Under the pieces are notes generated by a model. It was not told the DNA's origin and made no database searches. It was given only the letters and a program-made list of their open reading frames with translations. From NCBI GenBank assembly GCA_947455465.1, contig CANGNS010000010.1, positions 1 through 64,000 of the forward strand: 64,000 nucleotides of DNA. Direction: 5' to 3'. Both the position numbers and the translations under genes were made by a program. The stretch is from Comamonadaceae bacterium (GTDB lineage: Bacteria > Pseudomonadota > Gammaproteobacteria > Burkholderiales > Burkholderiaceae_C). Shown here piece after piece: positions 1 to 8,644 of the stretch (the stretch's first letter is position 1; each line of letters opens with the position of its first letter).

Positions 1-2751
1 ACGCAAGCGCCCAAAGAGATGGATGCGGTCACCGTCACCGGTATCCGCGCATCCATCCAAAAATCTATCGAGGCCAAACGCAACGCCGACACCAATGTGG
101 AAGTGGTATCTGCCGAAGACGTGGGCAAGATGCCCGACAAGAACATTGCCGACGCGCTCTCGCGCCTGTCAGGCGTCAACGTGCAATACGGCGGCGCCAA
201 CGCCATGGACGAGGCCGAGCGCGTCTCCATCCGTGGCACAGCGCCCAACCTGAACCTCATTACCGTCAACGGCCACGCCCTGTCCTCAGGCGACTGGCAC
301 GTGGGCGACCAGCAAGCGGCCAACTCGGTCAGCAGCCGCAGCGTGGGCTTTGGCCTGCTGCCTTCGCAGTTGATTGGGCAATCAGTGGTCTATAAAACCC
401 AGCGCGCCGACCTGACCGAAGGCGGCTTGGCCGGCAGCGTCGACGTGCGCTTGCGTAAACCCCTGGATTTCGCCAAGCAGCTCAACGCCGAGGTGTCTTT
501 GGGCGCGGTCTACAGCGACTTGCCCGGCAAAACCGACCCGCAAGCCAGCGGCATCCTGGCCTGGAAGAGTGACGACAAGACCCTGGGCCTGATGGTGCAA
601 GGCTTTAAAGAAGACCGCACCTTGCGCCGCGACGGCATGGAAACACTGGGCTACACCGGCGGCCTGACCGCCGCCCAGGTGGGCACGCAAACCAACCTCA
701 TCGGGTTGCGCATGCCCAATAACCTGAACGCCACGCTTTTCGAAGGCGAACGCAAACGCAGCGGCGGCTACGCGGCACTGCAGTTCAAGCCCAATGAGGA
801 CTTGGATGCCACCGTCAGCATCTTTAATTCGAAAATGACGGCACAAAACTACAACAGCTCAGCCTATACGATTGCAGCCAATTTGCTCAATAACGGCTGG
901 CAAATTCAGAACGCCGTAGTCAGTGGCGACACCATCGTCAGCGGCAAACTGGTACGCCCGGCCAATGCACCTGCCAGCCAACAAGTGGTAGGCATGCAGT
1001 TTGAGCACTTTTTGCGCGATGGCGCCAGCGCAGACGCCAACTTCAAAGACCTGGATGTGAAATACCGGATCAATGAAAAATTAAAAAGCCGAGTCCGTCT
1101 GGGCTCTACCGATGGCGCAGGAACCACAATTTCACAGCCCAGCATTTACACCGTGCTCATCAACCCCAATATGAGCTGGAACGTCACCCCCGGACGCCCC
1201 GCTGATTGGCAAATGCTCGATTCGGTCACTGGCAAGCCGATCGCGCTGAGTGATATGAAAAACTGGCAGTACCTGCTCGGCGCGGGCGCTGCTGTCTATG
1301 CCAAGGACAAGGAAGACTATCTGCATCTGGACGGCGACTACGATGTCGGCGCCACCTGGCTCAGCACCCTCAAGTTTGGCCTGCGCAGCTCCAAACACGA
1401 CCGAACAGTTGATAACATTGCCGCACGCTACTATGTGCAGGACGATGCCAAGGGCAACCCCATCACCACCCCGGCCTCGTACGGCACGGTGGTGACCGGT
1501 GGCACCTTGCTACCCTTTACGCTACCAACGCCCACCGCGCTGTATCCCAGCAACTATGGCAATGCGCTCGATGCCAGCTTCCCACGTGACGCATTTCGCT
1601 TTGATATCTCTCAGCTATCGGCCTTTGCTAACAAATACATGTACTGGGACCCCGTCACCAGCAAAAACTGGGGCGCCACCTACGGCCTGACCGAGAAGAA
1701 CAACGCCGCCTATGTCATGGGCGAATTTGAAAATGGGCCCGTATCAGGCAACTTTGGCTTGCGCTATGCGCAAACCCAGGTGGACACCGTGGCCTACCAG
1801 TTACTGACCAACGGCACGGCGGCCGGACAGTGCGTGCCTATGCAGCCTTGCTCGGTACCCGGTGCGATTGTGGGCTCCCGCATGGGCACCTATGTGCCCC
1901 AGTCCACCACCATCACCCACAACAATGTGCTGCCTAGCCTGAACGTGCGCTGGGACTTGGATCAAAGCCTGATTGGCCGCTTTGCCATGAGCCGCTCCAT
2001 GGGCCGGCCCAACTACAACGAAATGGCCGCCGCCGTCAGTTTGGACAACATCCGCGGCACGGGTACTACCGGAAACCCCTACCTCAAGCCCATCTTGTCG
2101 ACCAATGTCGACGCGTCTTTGGCCTGGTATTTCGCACCACGCGCTTATGTGTCGGGCGGTGTGTTCAAGGCGGACTTGCAAAACTATGTCAAGCCACGCA
2201 CATCCACGCTGTCTTTCCTCGATACCAATACCGGCCTGATGCGCGACTATCTGGTGTCAACGCGTGATGGCGTAGACGCCAGCCTCAATGGCTTTGAACT
2301 GGCAGCCGAGGTTCCGATTGGCGCCGGATTTGGGGTTGGTGGAAATTACACCTACGTCAACACCAAAGATGCAGACGGCCAGCCCATGATGGGCGCGTCC
2401 AAAAACACCTACAACGTGGTGGCCTTTTATGAAAACAACGATTTCAGTGCCCGCGTAGGCTGGAATTACCGCGACGACTACGCCTACAACATTGTGGGTA
2501 ATGGCTCTGGCGTTCCAACCACCGATGCAGCCGGCAATATCACGGTCTACAACGGCCTGCATTATTGGAAAGGCTATGGTGCTTTGTCGCTATCTCTGGG
2601 CTACAAAATCAACAAGGACATCAGCATTACCTTGGATGGTAATAACCTGAATAATCCTGTGCGGCACACCTACCAGCTCAATGAAAACGCACCCACCAAT
2701 TGGTATGTGAGTGGCGCGCAATACTATTTGAACTTGCGTATGAAACTGTAA
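1..2751 (+). CDS. TonB-dependent outer-membrane receptor, 5' end missing
   Basis: The frame is open from base 1, so the signal peptide and TonB box lie outside the window; 916 residues remain. The plug domain comes first (motif NVEVVSAEDVGKMPDKNIAD near residues 30-50, SIRGTAPNLNLITVNG near 80), followed by a long beta-barrel rich in alternating aromatic residues that ends in the typical C-terminal aromatic-strand pattern (YYLNLRMKL). The plug wording matches the Xanthomonas/Caulobacter-type receptor subfamily (TIGR01782), whose characterised members import carbohydrates, often from polysaccharide-use loci. The next two genes encode a cell-wall-type serine hydrolase and a polysaccharide-lyase-fold protein, so a glycan or muropeptide substrate is inferred. 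Substrate is not shown by the sequence. Confidence 0.93.
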   Translation, partial: TQAPKEMDAVTVTGIRASIQKSIEAKRNADTNVEVVSAEDVGKMPDKNIADALSRLSGVNVQYGGANAMDEAERVSIRGTAPNLNLITVNGHALSSGDWHVGDQQAANSVSSRSVGFGLLPSQLIGQSVVYKTQRADLTEGGLAGSVDVRLRKPLDFAKQLNAEVSLGAVYSDLPGKTDPQASGILAWKSDDKTLGLMVQGFKEDRTLRRDGMETLGYTGGLTAAQVGTQTNLIGLRMPNNLNATLFEGERKRSGGYAALQFKPNEDLDATVSIFNSKMTAQNYNSSAYTIAANLLNNGWQIQNAVVSGDTIVSGKLVRPANAPASQQVVGMQFEHFLRDGASADANFKDLDVKYRINEKLKSRVRLGSTDGAGTTISQPSIYTVLINPNMSWNVTPGRPADWQMLDSVTGKPIALSDMKNWQYLLGAGAAVYAKDKEDYLHLDGDYDVGATWLSTLKFGLRSSKHDRTVDNIAARYYVQDDAKGNPITTPASYGTVVTGGTLLPFTLPTPTALYPSNYGNALDASFPRDAFRFDISQLSAFANKYMYWDPVTSKNWGATYGLTEKNNAAYVMGEFENGPVSGNFGLRYAQTQVDTVAYQLLTNGTAAGQCVPMQPCSVPGAIVGSRMGTYVPQSTTITHNNVLPSLNVRWDLDQSLIGRFAMSRSMGRPNYNEMAAAVSLDNIRGTGTTGNPYLKPILSTNVDASLAWYFAPRAYVSGGVFKADLQNYVKPRTSTLSFLDTNTGLMRDYLVSTRDGVDASLNGFELAAEVPIGAGFGVGGNYTYVNTKDADGQPMMGASKNTYNVVAFYENNDFSARVGWNYRDDYAYNIVGNGSGVPTTDAAGNITVYNGLHYWKGYGALSLSLGYKINKDISITLDGNNLNNPVRHTYQLNENAPTNWYVSGAQYYLNLRMKL

Positions 2752-2773
2752 TTTATCGCCGCGTAATGTGGAC

Positions 2774-2801
2774 GGGCCATCCATTGCGGATGGCCCTTTT
2801 T
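2774..2801 (+). terminator. Rho-independent terminator after the TonB receptor gene
   Basis: A 9-bp perfect stem (GGGCCATCC / GGATGGCCC) with loop ATTGC is followed by a T run. It lies 22 bases after the receptor stop and only 14 bases before the ATG of the next gene, so it may act as an intercistronic attenuator rather than a full stop. Confidence 0.8.
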
Positions 2802-2814
2802 CTTGGGTTTGCTC

Positions 2815-4113
2815 ATGCTCTTTGCAATCAGGAAATTTGGCCTAGCGTGGGGTGTTTCCATGGCCTGTGTTTTTTTCAGCGCCGCTACGTTCGCGGCGGA
2901 CGGCGCTGGCCTGGACGCTGAAAAAGCGGACGCTATAAAAACCTATTTGCAAACACAGGTTGACCAAGGTTTTCCAGGCGGACAACTGGTGGTTATGCGC
3001 GCGGGGCGGGTGGTGCTGGAGCACGCGTTTGGAAATATCCGCGTGTGGGACGATCAGGTTCGCATTAGCACGCCTAGTCTTACACACAGCGATGTTTTGT
3101 ATGACTTAGCCAGCAATACCAAAATTTATGCAACCGTGCTGGCTTTGATGCACTTGGTATACCAGGGCAAAATTAATATTGATGACCCTGTCGGTAAATA
3201 CATCGATGGGTTTACCGATGCAAGCACGGCCAACATACAAGGCAAAGATCGCATCACGCTGCGCGATTTGTTGGCGCACAAGGGGGGGTTTCCTGCGGAC
3301 CCACGGTATTTTGACTTGGACGACCCACGGATTGGAAGCCTGCTCTTTTCGCAAGAGCGCGCGCTAACCCTGCAAAAGTTGCCAATTACACCGCTGGTAT
3401 ACCCACCAGGATCGATGCACCGCTATAGCGATGTGGACTTTATGCTGCTGGGCGCGATTATTGAAAAAGTCACCGGGCAGCCGCTCGACGCGTATGTAGA
3501 AAACACTTTTTACCGGCCGCTGGGTTTGAACCAAATCCTATTTAATCCACTTTCTAAAGGTGTTTCCAAAAGCCAGATTGCGGCGACCGAATTGCGCGGC
3601 AATACCCGCGACGGCGTATTTCATTTTGCCAATATTCGCGAGCACACGATCCAAGGCGAAGTGCATGACGAAAAAGCCTTTTACTCCATGGGCGGGGTGT
3701 CAGGCCACGCCGGCTTGTTCGGCCCCGCCAAAGAAGTGGCGGTGTTGGCCCAGCTCTTTTTAGCAGGCGGCAGTTGGGGTGATAAGCAGTTTTTCTCACG
3801 CAAAGAACTGGCGCTCTTCACCACGCCCGAATTAGCCGATCCCAGCTTTGGCCTGGGCTGGCGGCTTAACCAGTCATCGCGGCTGCCCTGGTTTTCGAGC
3901 TTGGCATCGCCCCAGGCGTTTGGACATACGGGGTGGACCGGGGTCGTCACCGTGATTGATCCGCAGTTCGATTTGGTCATTGTGCTGCTGACCAATAAGA
4001 AACACTCGCCGGTGCTCAAGCCGGCTGAAAATCCCGACCGCTTTGTTGGTGACACGCTGCCGCTTGGCTCGTACACTGCACTCGTACACATGGTTTACGC
4101 GGCCTTGGAATAA
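2815..4113 (+). CDS. yfeW: YfeW/PBP4B-like serine hydrolase (beta-lactamase class C fold)
   Basis: This 432-residue protein has an N-terminal signal peptide (cleavage near FAADG, residue 28) and the three active-site motifs of class C beta-lactamase-like enzymes: SNTK at 100-103, YSD at 204-206 and HTG at 371-373. Blocks such as SMGGVSGHAGLF and ASPQAFGHTGWTG, and the length, closely match E. coli YfeW (PBP4B), a weak DD-carboxypeptidase encoded beside the MurNAc-catabolic genes murQ-murP. It probably acts on peptidoglycan stems or fragments in the periplasm. I chose ATG 2815; an in-frame TTG at 2803 overlaps the terminator region and would lengthen the leader by four residues. Neighbours are the TonB receptor upstream and a polysaccharide-lyase-like gene 13 bases downstream. 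Confidence 0.88.
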   Translation: MLFAIRKFGLAWGVSMACVFFSAATFAADGAGLDAEKADAIKTYLQTQVDQGFPGGQLVVMRAGRVVLEHAFGNIRVWDDQVRISTPSLTHSDVLYDLASNTKIYATVLALMHLVYQGKINIDDPVGKYIDGFTDASTANIQGKDRITLRDLLAHKGGFPADPRYFDLDDPRIGSLLFSQERALTLQKLPITPLVYPPGSMHRYSDVDFMLLGAIIEKVTGQPLDAYVENTFYRPLGLNQILFNPLSKGVSKSQIAATELRGNTRDGVFHFANIREHTIQGEVHDEKAFYSMGGVSGHAGLFGPAKEVAVLAQLFLAGGSWGDKQFFSRKELALFTTPELADPSFGLGWRLNQSSRLPWFSSLASPQAFGHTGWTGVVTVIDPQFDLVIVLLTNKKHSPVLKPAENPDRFVGDTLPLGSYTALVHMVYAALE

Positions 4114-4126
4114 GTTGACTTTCGTT

Positions 4127-5011
4127 ATGCGACGCTCCTCATTTTTGGTACTTCTTGCGCTGCTGCTTCCTGCAGCAAAGGCCCAGGACGTGCTTCGTCC
4201 GGCGGACAGCCAGGCCGGACCCAAGCGATCGGCCAAACAGGTATTTGCCAGCAACGGGCCCTTGATTTTTCAAGACCGGTTTGAGCGCGATTTGCGCCAG
4301 TGGATGCTCGATATAGACGAAAGTCACCATAACGACGCCTTGGCCACCGGCCGCAGCCCGCGGGTTCAGATGGTGTTACAAGGCCCCCAAAGAACACCCG
4401 CCGTACGCCTGACCCTGCCGGGCGGACCGGGCGACTTTCGTACCGAGCTGTCGCTGCCCGCCGAGGCCGGCCACCAGGAGCGTTGGTATGCGGCACGCAC
4501 CTTGGTACCTGCGGCGCCCGATGCGCAAGGCTTCATCCTGATGCAGTGGCACGCTTTGGTGGGCGAGGAGCACAAAGCGCGGGCCAGCCAAACCGGCTTG
4601 CGCAACTTCCCCAACATGGCGATCCACGTGCAAAACGAGCAGCTGGTGGTCGCGCGCGCCTGGGGGCCCTTGCTCACACCGCTACGAGAGCACCGCAAGC
4701 TGGCGCCACTGCTGCCCGGACACTGGACCGACTGGATCATCCACGTGCAATGGTCCACCGCTGACGATGGCCTGGTGCAGATTTGGCAAGATGGGGCCAG
4801 CGTCTACCTAACGCGCGGAGCCAACCTGTACGACAACATCTCTTTGGTCACCCCGTATTTCAAAACGGGTATTTACCGTCCCACACGCAAGCCCAAAAAC
4901 GGGCAGGATGCAGCCGAGGCGCCAACGGTGGTTTATCTCAGCACCATCGCTATCGGCGACGCCTCGGCGTCCTTGCAAAGCATGCAAGCAACGCTGCCGG
5001 CCTCTCCTTGA
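4127..5011 (+). CDS. Secreted heparin-lyase-I-like (polysaccharide lyase fold) protein
   Basis: The 294-residue product begins with a clear signal peptide (MRRSSFLVLLALLLPAAKAQ). The body has the beta-jelly-roll pattern of heparin lyase I-like proteins (Pfam Polysacc_lyase): FQDRFERDL near the mature N-terminus, RTELS in a predicted strand, WYAARTLVP and QWHA, and DWIIHVQW followed by VQIWQDG. Family members bind or cleave uronic-acid polysaccharides, but specificity varies and I cannot identify a catalytic residue with confidence. ATG 4127 places the signal peptide at the N-terminus; a longer start at 4043 would overlap yfeW and bury it. It lies 13 bases after yfeW, so the two are probably co-transcribed. 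Confidence 0.72.
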   Translation: MRRSSFLVLLALLLPAAKAQDVLRPADSQAGPKRSAKQVFASNGPLIFQDRFERDLRQWMLDIDESHHNDALATGRSPRVQMVLQGPQRTPAVRLTLPGGPGDFRTELSLPAEAGHQERWYAARTLVPAAPDAQGFILMQWHALVGEEHKARASQTGLRNFPNMAIHVQNEQLVVARAWGPLLTPLREHRKLAPLLPGHWTDWIIHVQWSTADDGLVQIWQDGASVYLTRGANLYDNISLVTPYFKTGIYRPTRKPKNGQDAAEAPTVVYLSTIAIGDASASLQSMQATLPASP

Positions 5012-5056
5012 CGTGCGTCAAGCCAGCCCGGGTATGCTGGCACAACAATCGGAGCC

Positions 5057-6346
5057 ATGGATTTCTCCACTTCCGAGCGCGCGAGGCTTTGGCTGGACAA
5101 AGCAAAGGCGTTTTTCGACCGTTTTTTGCTCCCCCACAACGCCGCTTGGCACCACAGCGTGGCCCAAGGTGTCTTTCCGCCGCCGTTTCTAGAGGACCTC
5201 AAGTCACTGGCAAAAGAAGAGGGCTTGTGGAATCTGTGCCTTCCCTATTTGCCTACCGACGCGCCGGGCACACGCTTGTCGCACCAGGAGTACGCGCCGA
5301 TTGCCGAATTGCTCGGGCGCCTGCCCTGGGCCTCGGAGGTATTTAATTGCCAGGCACCCGATAGCGGCAATATGGAGCTGCTGCTGCACTACGCTTCACC
5401 AGCGCAGGCAGCCCAGTGGCTGCAGCCCTTGCTGCTGGGGCAGATGCGCTCGGCCTTTGCCATGAGCGAGCCCGACGCAGCCTCCTCCGACCCGACCAGT
5501 TTGCAAACCACTTTGCGCCGCGAGGGCGACACCCTGGTCCTTAACGGGCGCAAATGGTTTATCACCGGCGCTGCCCACCCCGACTGCCGACTGCTCATCG
5601 TGATGTGCCGCGACACCGACGGCCAAGCACAGGACCTTGAGCGCCACCATCAGCACAGCCTGGTGCTGGTGCCCATGGATGCGCCGGGCGTGCACGTGCT
5701 GCGCAACATCCCCATGCTCCACCATGTGGCGCCCGAAGGGCATTGCGAAATTTTGTTGCAAAACGTACGCCTGCCCCAGCGTGCACTGCTCGGCCAGGCG
5801 GGTGCAGCTTTTGTGATGGCGCAGGTGCGTTTGGGGCCGGGGCGCATCCACCACGGCATGCGCAGCATCGGCCAGTGCGAACTGGCCTTGGCGCTGGCCT
5901 GCGAGCGCGCACGCGAACGGCACAGCTTTGGCCACCCCTTGTCCGATTTCGCCAATGTGCAAGACTGGATTGCGCACGCACGCATGGCCATTGACCAGGC
6001 GCGTCTTTTGCTGCTGCAAACCGCCTGGCGCCTGGACAGCGGCCAGGCCGATGCCGAGCAACTGCGCAGCGATATTGCGGCTGTGAAGGTGGTCATTGCG
6101 CAACTGCAATCGCAGGTGCTGGACCGGGCCATCCAGGTCTTTGGCGCCATGGGCATGTCACCAGACACGCCACTGGCCTATTTTTGGTCGTGGGGGCGTG
6201 CACTGCACCTGATGGACGGTCCTGACGAGGTGCATTTGCGCACCGTGGCGCGCCATGCACTGGCCCAGTCGCGCGCGCACAGCGGCGAACTGGCGGCCTA
6301 TTTCACCACCCCTGAGCAGCTGCGCAGCCCGCCGCGTATTCAATAG
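5057..6346 (+). CDS. Acyl-CoA dehydrogenase family protein (ACAD10/11-like)
   Basis: A 429-residue flavoprotein with the three acyl-CoA dehydrogenase domains in order: helical N-terminus (1-130), middle beta domain with the FAD-contact motif FAMSEPDAASSDPTSLQT (about 137-154) and GRKWFITGA, and helical C-terminus with the tetramer motif AIQVFGAMGMSPDTPL. Such enzymes oxidise acyl-CoA thioesters at C2-C3 and pass electrons to electron-transfer flavoprotein. The N-terminus (SERARLWLDKAKAFFDRFLLP) and length fit the ACAD10/11-like branch. The acyl substrate cannot be read from the sequence. Start ATG 5057 gives the family-typical beginning. The gene lies 45 bases after the lyase-like gene and 33 bases before an MFS gene. 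Confidence 0.88.
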   Translation: MDFSTSERARLWLDKAKAFFDRFLLPHNAAWHHSVAQGVFPPPFLEDLKSLAKEEGLWNLCLPYLPTDAPGTRLSHQEYAPIAELLGRLPWASEVFNCQAPDSGNMELLLHYASPAQAAQWLQPLLLGQMRSAFAMSEPDAASSDPTSLQTTLRREGDTLVLNGRKWFITGAAHPDCRLLIVMCRDTDGQAQDLERHHQHSLVLVPMDAPGVHVLRNIPMLHHVAPEGHCEILLQNVRLPQRALLGQAGAAFVMAQVRLGPGRIHHGMRSIGQCELALALACERARERHSFGHPLSDFANVQDWIAHARMAIDQARLLLLQTAWRLDSGQADAEQLRSDIAAVKVVIAQLQSQVLDRAIQVFGAMGMSPDTPLAYFWSWGRALHLMDGPDEVHLRTVARHALAQSRAHSGELAAYFTTPEQLRSPPRIQ

Positions 6347-6379
6347 CACAAGGGCGGCGGCAAGGCACAATCGGGCGCC

Positions 6380-7576
6380 ATGCCCCATCGCCCTACTGTT
6401 GAATCCTTTGCCCGCATCGGCGGCCTGGAGGCTTTGTGCCGGGGCTGCACCTTGTCGGTTTTTCCGCTGCTGATGTACCGCGCTTGGGGCAGTGCCCAGG
6501 CAGTCTCGCAAATCTATTTTGCGGTCGGCCTGATTTCACTGGCCACCGCTTTGATGGTGCCCTCGATCACCCGCTTGCTCTCGCGCAGAAAAGTGTATTT
6601 GCTGGCCACCGCGCTCTACACCCTGGCTGCAGGCTTTGGCATGCTGCAAGGCAAGTGGACTACGGTGGCGCTGCTCTTGGCCGTCACAGCGGCGGCTATT
6701 TCCTTTGTGTGCTTTAACAGCTTTGTGCTGGAGCACATCGACAAAACCGCCTTTAGCAGCCTGGAGACGCGGCGCCTGCTCTATGGCGGCTGGGGGTGGG
6801 TGATCGGGCCCATGCTCGGCGTATGGCTGCTCTCGGTGGGGGGCGGGGCGCCGTTTATGGTGCTGGGCCTGGCTTCGGTGGCGATGTGGGTGCTCATTGC
6901 CCGCACGCCCTTGGGCGAAGGCCGGGTTTTGGTGGCCGCGGACGGTGGGGCGCGGCGCACCCATCCCTGGGCTTTGCTGCGTCGCTTTTTTGCGCAGCCG
7001 CGCTTGGTTTTGGGCTGGCTCATCCCGCTGGTGCGCTCGTGCGGGTGGTGGATTTACTTTGTCTATCTGGGTATTTTTGCGCTGGAAAACGGCCTGGGCG
7101 AGCAGGTGGGCGGTATGGCCAGTTCGATCGCCAACCTTGGTCTTTTTTGCACGCCGCTGATGCTGCGCTGGATGCGCAAGCGTTCCGTGCGCCAAGCCGT
7201 GCGCGCCGGCTGTGTGGGCGCCGCGATGTGCTACCTGGCCGCGGCCGGTCTGGCGCACTGGCCCTGGGCGACGGTGGCCAGCTTGCTAGTGGGCACTTTC
7301 TTTTTAGTGTTGCTTGACGCCTGTGGCGCTTTGCCTTTCATGATGGCAGTTAAACCCTCCGAGCGCACCGAAATGTCGGCGGTGTATTCGAGCTTTCGGG
7401 ATGTTTCGGGCATTGTTTCACCGGGGGTGGCCTGGCTGGTATTGCAGTTTGCGCCGGTTCCGGCCGTGTTCGCGGTAGGGGCCTGCGCACTTTTGGCCGC
7501 CGGGCATTGGGCCGGACGCCTGCACCCGGAATTGGGCGTTCCAGGGTCAGAACGTGCGCGCAGAACCAGCGCTTAA
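6380..7576 (+). CDS. MFS transporter
   Basis: 398 residues with about twelve hydrophobic segments and the cytoplasmic basic loop LLSRRKVYLL after the second segment, typical of the major facilitator superfamily; a central hydrophilic loop (residues 180-205) divides two six-helix halves. There are no substrate-specific motifs I recognise. It follows the acyl-CoA dehydrogenase gene by 33 bases and may be co-transcribed. A 14-bp palindrome (AGCGCTTAAGCGCT) spans its stop codon; it has no loop and is not a convincing terminator. Confidence 0.85.
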   Translation: MPHRPTVESFARIGGLEALCRGCTLSVFPLLMYRAWGSAQAVSQIYFAVGLISLATALMVPSITRLLSRRKVYLLATALYTLAAGFGMLQGKWTTVALLLAVTAAAISFVCFNSFVLEHIDKTAFSSLETRRLLYGGWGWVIGPMLGVWLLSVGGGAPFMVLGLASVAMWVLIARTPLGEGRVLVAADGGARRTHPWALLRRFFAQPRLVLGWLIPLVRSCGWWIYFVYLGIFALENGLGEQVGGMASSIANLGLFCTPLMLRWMRKRSVRQAVRAGCVGAAMCYLAAAGLAHWPWATVASLLVGTFFLVLLDACGALPFMMAVKPSERTEMSAVYSSFRDVSGIVSPGVAWLVLQFAPVPAVFAVGACALLAAGHWAGRLHPELGVPGSERARRTSA

Positions 7577-7740
7577 GCGCTTTTGGGAGGGCTGGGTCTG
7601 CGGGAAAGTACCAAGCAATTCGTACTTGGTGCGCCTGTAAAATACATAATTGTTCGTGTTTTGGCGAATAAATGGGTGGCTGGATGCTGTGTATTGGCGC
7701 TTGAGACCCACAACATGCCTTGTTCACCGGGGTCGGCACC

Positions 7741-8241
7741 ATGGATGACGTTTCAAAAAAATGGGTCTTGCGCAAAGACAGTGCGCGCCTGCTGCCGCCG
7801 CCACTGCTTGATGCCTTGTCCCGCGCCGAATTGCCCGCAACCCAAAAAGCACTTTCAGCCATTCGGGGGCAAAAGTTGCCTTACGCAGCCCCTTTACCGG
7901 TGGCAAAACCGACGCCACCTACCGAAAATGCGGCAGATGCCCGCGCCCTGCTGGAAAGTTTGGCCAGTGCCATCCGCGCCTGGCGCGAACGTCTGCCCGA
8001 GGAACTGCAACCGGCACTGCTCGCCATCGTGCATGGCGGCGCGCCCATCGAGGTGGATGCCCTAGCCTTAGAGGGCTTGGCAGCCATTGCGCTCACCGGC
8101 CGTTGCCAAGGGCACCGCCGTCAGGTTCTGGTGCCAGCGCAGCATGTGCAGTTTTTGTGTGTGCCGCGCAATGCCGATGCGGCGCGCCATGGGCCAGAGG
8201 CCATCGGCTTTCGGATTGATGGGCGCAGCTTTGAGGCCTAA
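7741..8241 (+). CDS. Hypothetical protein
   Basis: A 166-residue soluble protein with no recognised domain. It has a basic N-terminus (MDDVSKKWVLRKDSARLLPP), a Pro/Ala-rich linker around 50-65, and a compact C-terminal half of strand-helix character (VPAQHVQFLCVPRNADA). ATG 7741 was chosen; an in-frame TTG at 7720 would add seven residues. No signal peptide or membrane segment is visible. The upstream 160 bases contain an inverted repeat (ACCAAG at 7610, CTTGGT at 7625). Codon use matches neighbouring core genes, so it is probably a real conserved gene. Confidence 0.6.
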   Translation: MDDVSKKWVLRKDSARLLPPPLLDALSRAELPATQKALSAIRGQKLPYAAPLPVAKPTPPTENAADARALLESLASAIRAWRERLPEELQPALLAIVHGGAPIEVDALALEGLAAIALTGRCQGHRRQVLVPAQHVQFLCVPRNADAARHGPEAIGFRIDGRSFEA

Positions 8242-8249
8242 GCCCTGTA

Positions 8250-8561
8250 CTAAAAAGAAACCCGTCCGCGCAGCATGTCCGACCACATGCGCCAATCGCC
8301 CATAAAGCTCCACAGCGGGTACTTGAAGGTAGCGGGCCGGTTGTGCTCAAAAAAGAAGTGCCCCACCCAGGCAAAAGCATAGCCTTGCACCAAGGCGAGC
8401 AAGAACAGCCACGGCTCCTGCAACAACACCGCGCTAAACAAAAAAACCAAGGCCAATGTCGAGCCCGCAAAGTGCAAGCGCCGCGACACCGGGTGCGTGT
8501 GCTCGGCGAGATAAAACGGATAAAAATCGGCAAAAGTTTCGAACGGTGCTTGGCTTTCCAT
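8250..8561 (-). CDS. DUF962/Mpo1-like membrane protein
   Basis: 103 residues with the DUF962 signature: FYPFYLAEHTHPVSRRLHFAG at the N-terminus, two hydrophobic helices, then WVGHFFFEHNRPATF and the conserved ending WSFMGDWRMWSDML. The yeast family member Mpo1 is an Fe(II)-dependent dioxygenase in fatty-acid alpha-oxidation; the conserved His residues (H20, H23, H29 and H68, H72 here) are the likely metal ligands. Bacterial function is uncharacterised. It is convergent with the preceding hypothetical gene (8-base gap) and divergent from the DAHP synthase gene, with about 80 bases between the starts. Confidence 0.85.
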   Translation of the reverse strand: MESQAPFETFADFYPFYLAEHTHPVSRRLHFAGSTLALVFLFSAVLLQEPWLFLLALVQGYAFAWVGHFFFEHNRPATFKYPLWSFMGDWRMWSDMLRGRVSF

Positions 8562-8644
8562 TTGTCTCTCCTAGGGCGGGCAATCATCCTAAACGGACTG
8601 CCGCAGTTTCGCAAGACAATATGGCTTTTAGACACCGAGCCCCT

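Noticed and set aside
4043-4126. Longer start for the lyase-fold protein
   Set aside because: It would overlap yfeW by about 70 bases and bury the signal peptide that begins at 4127.
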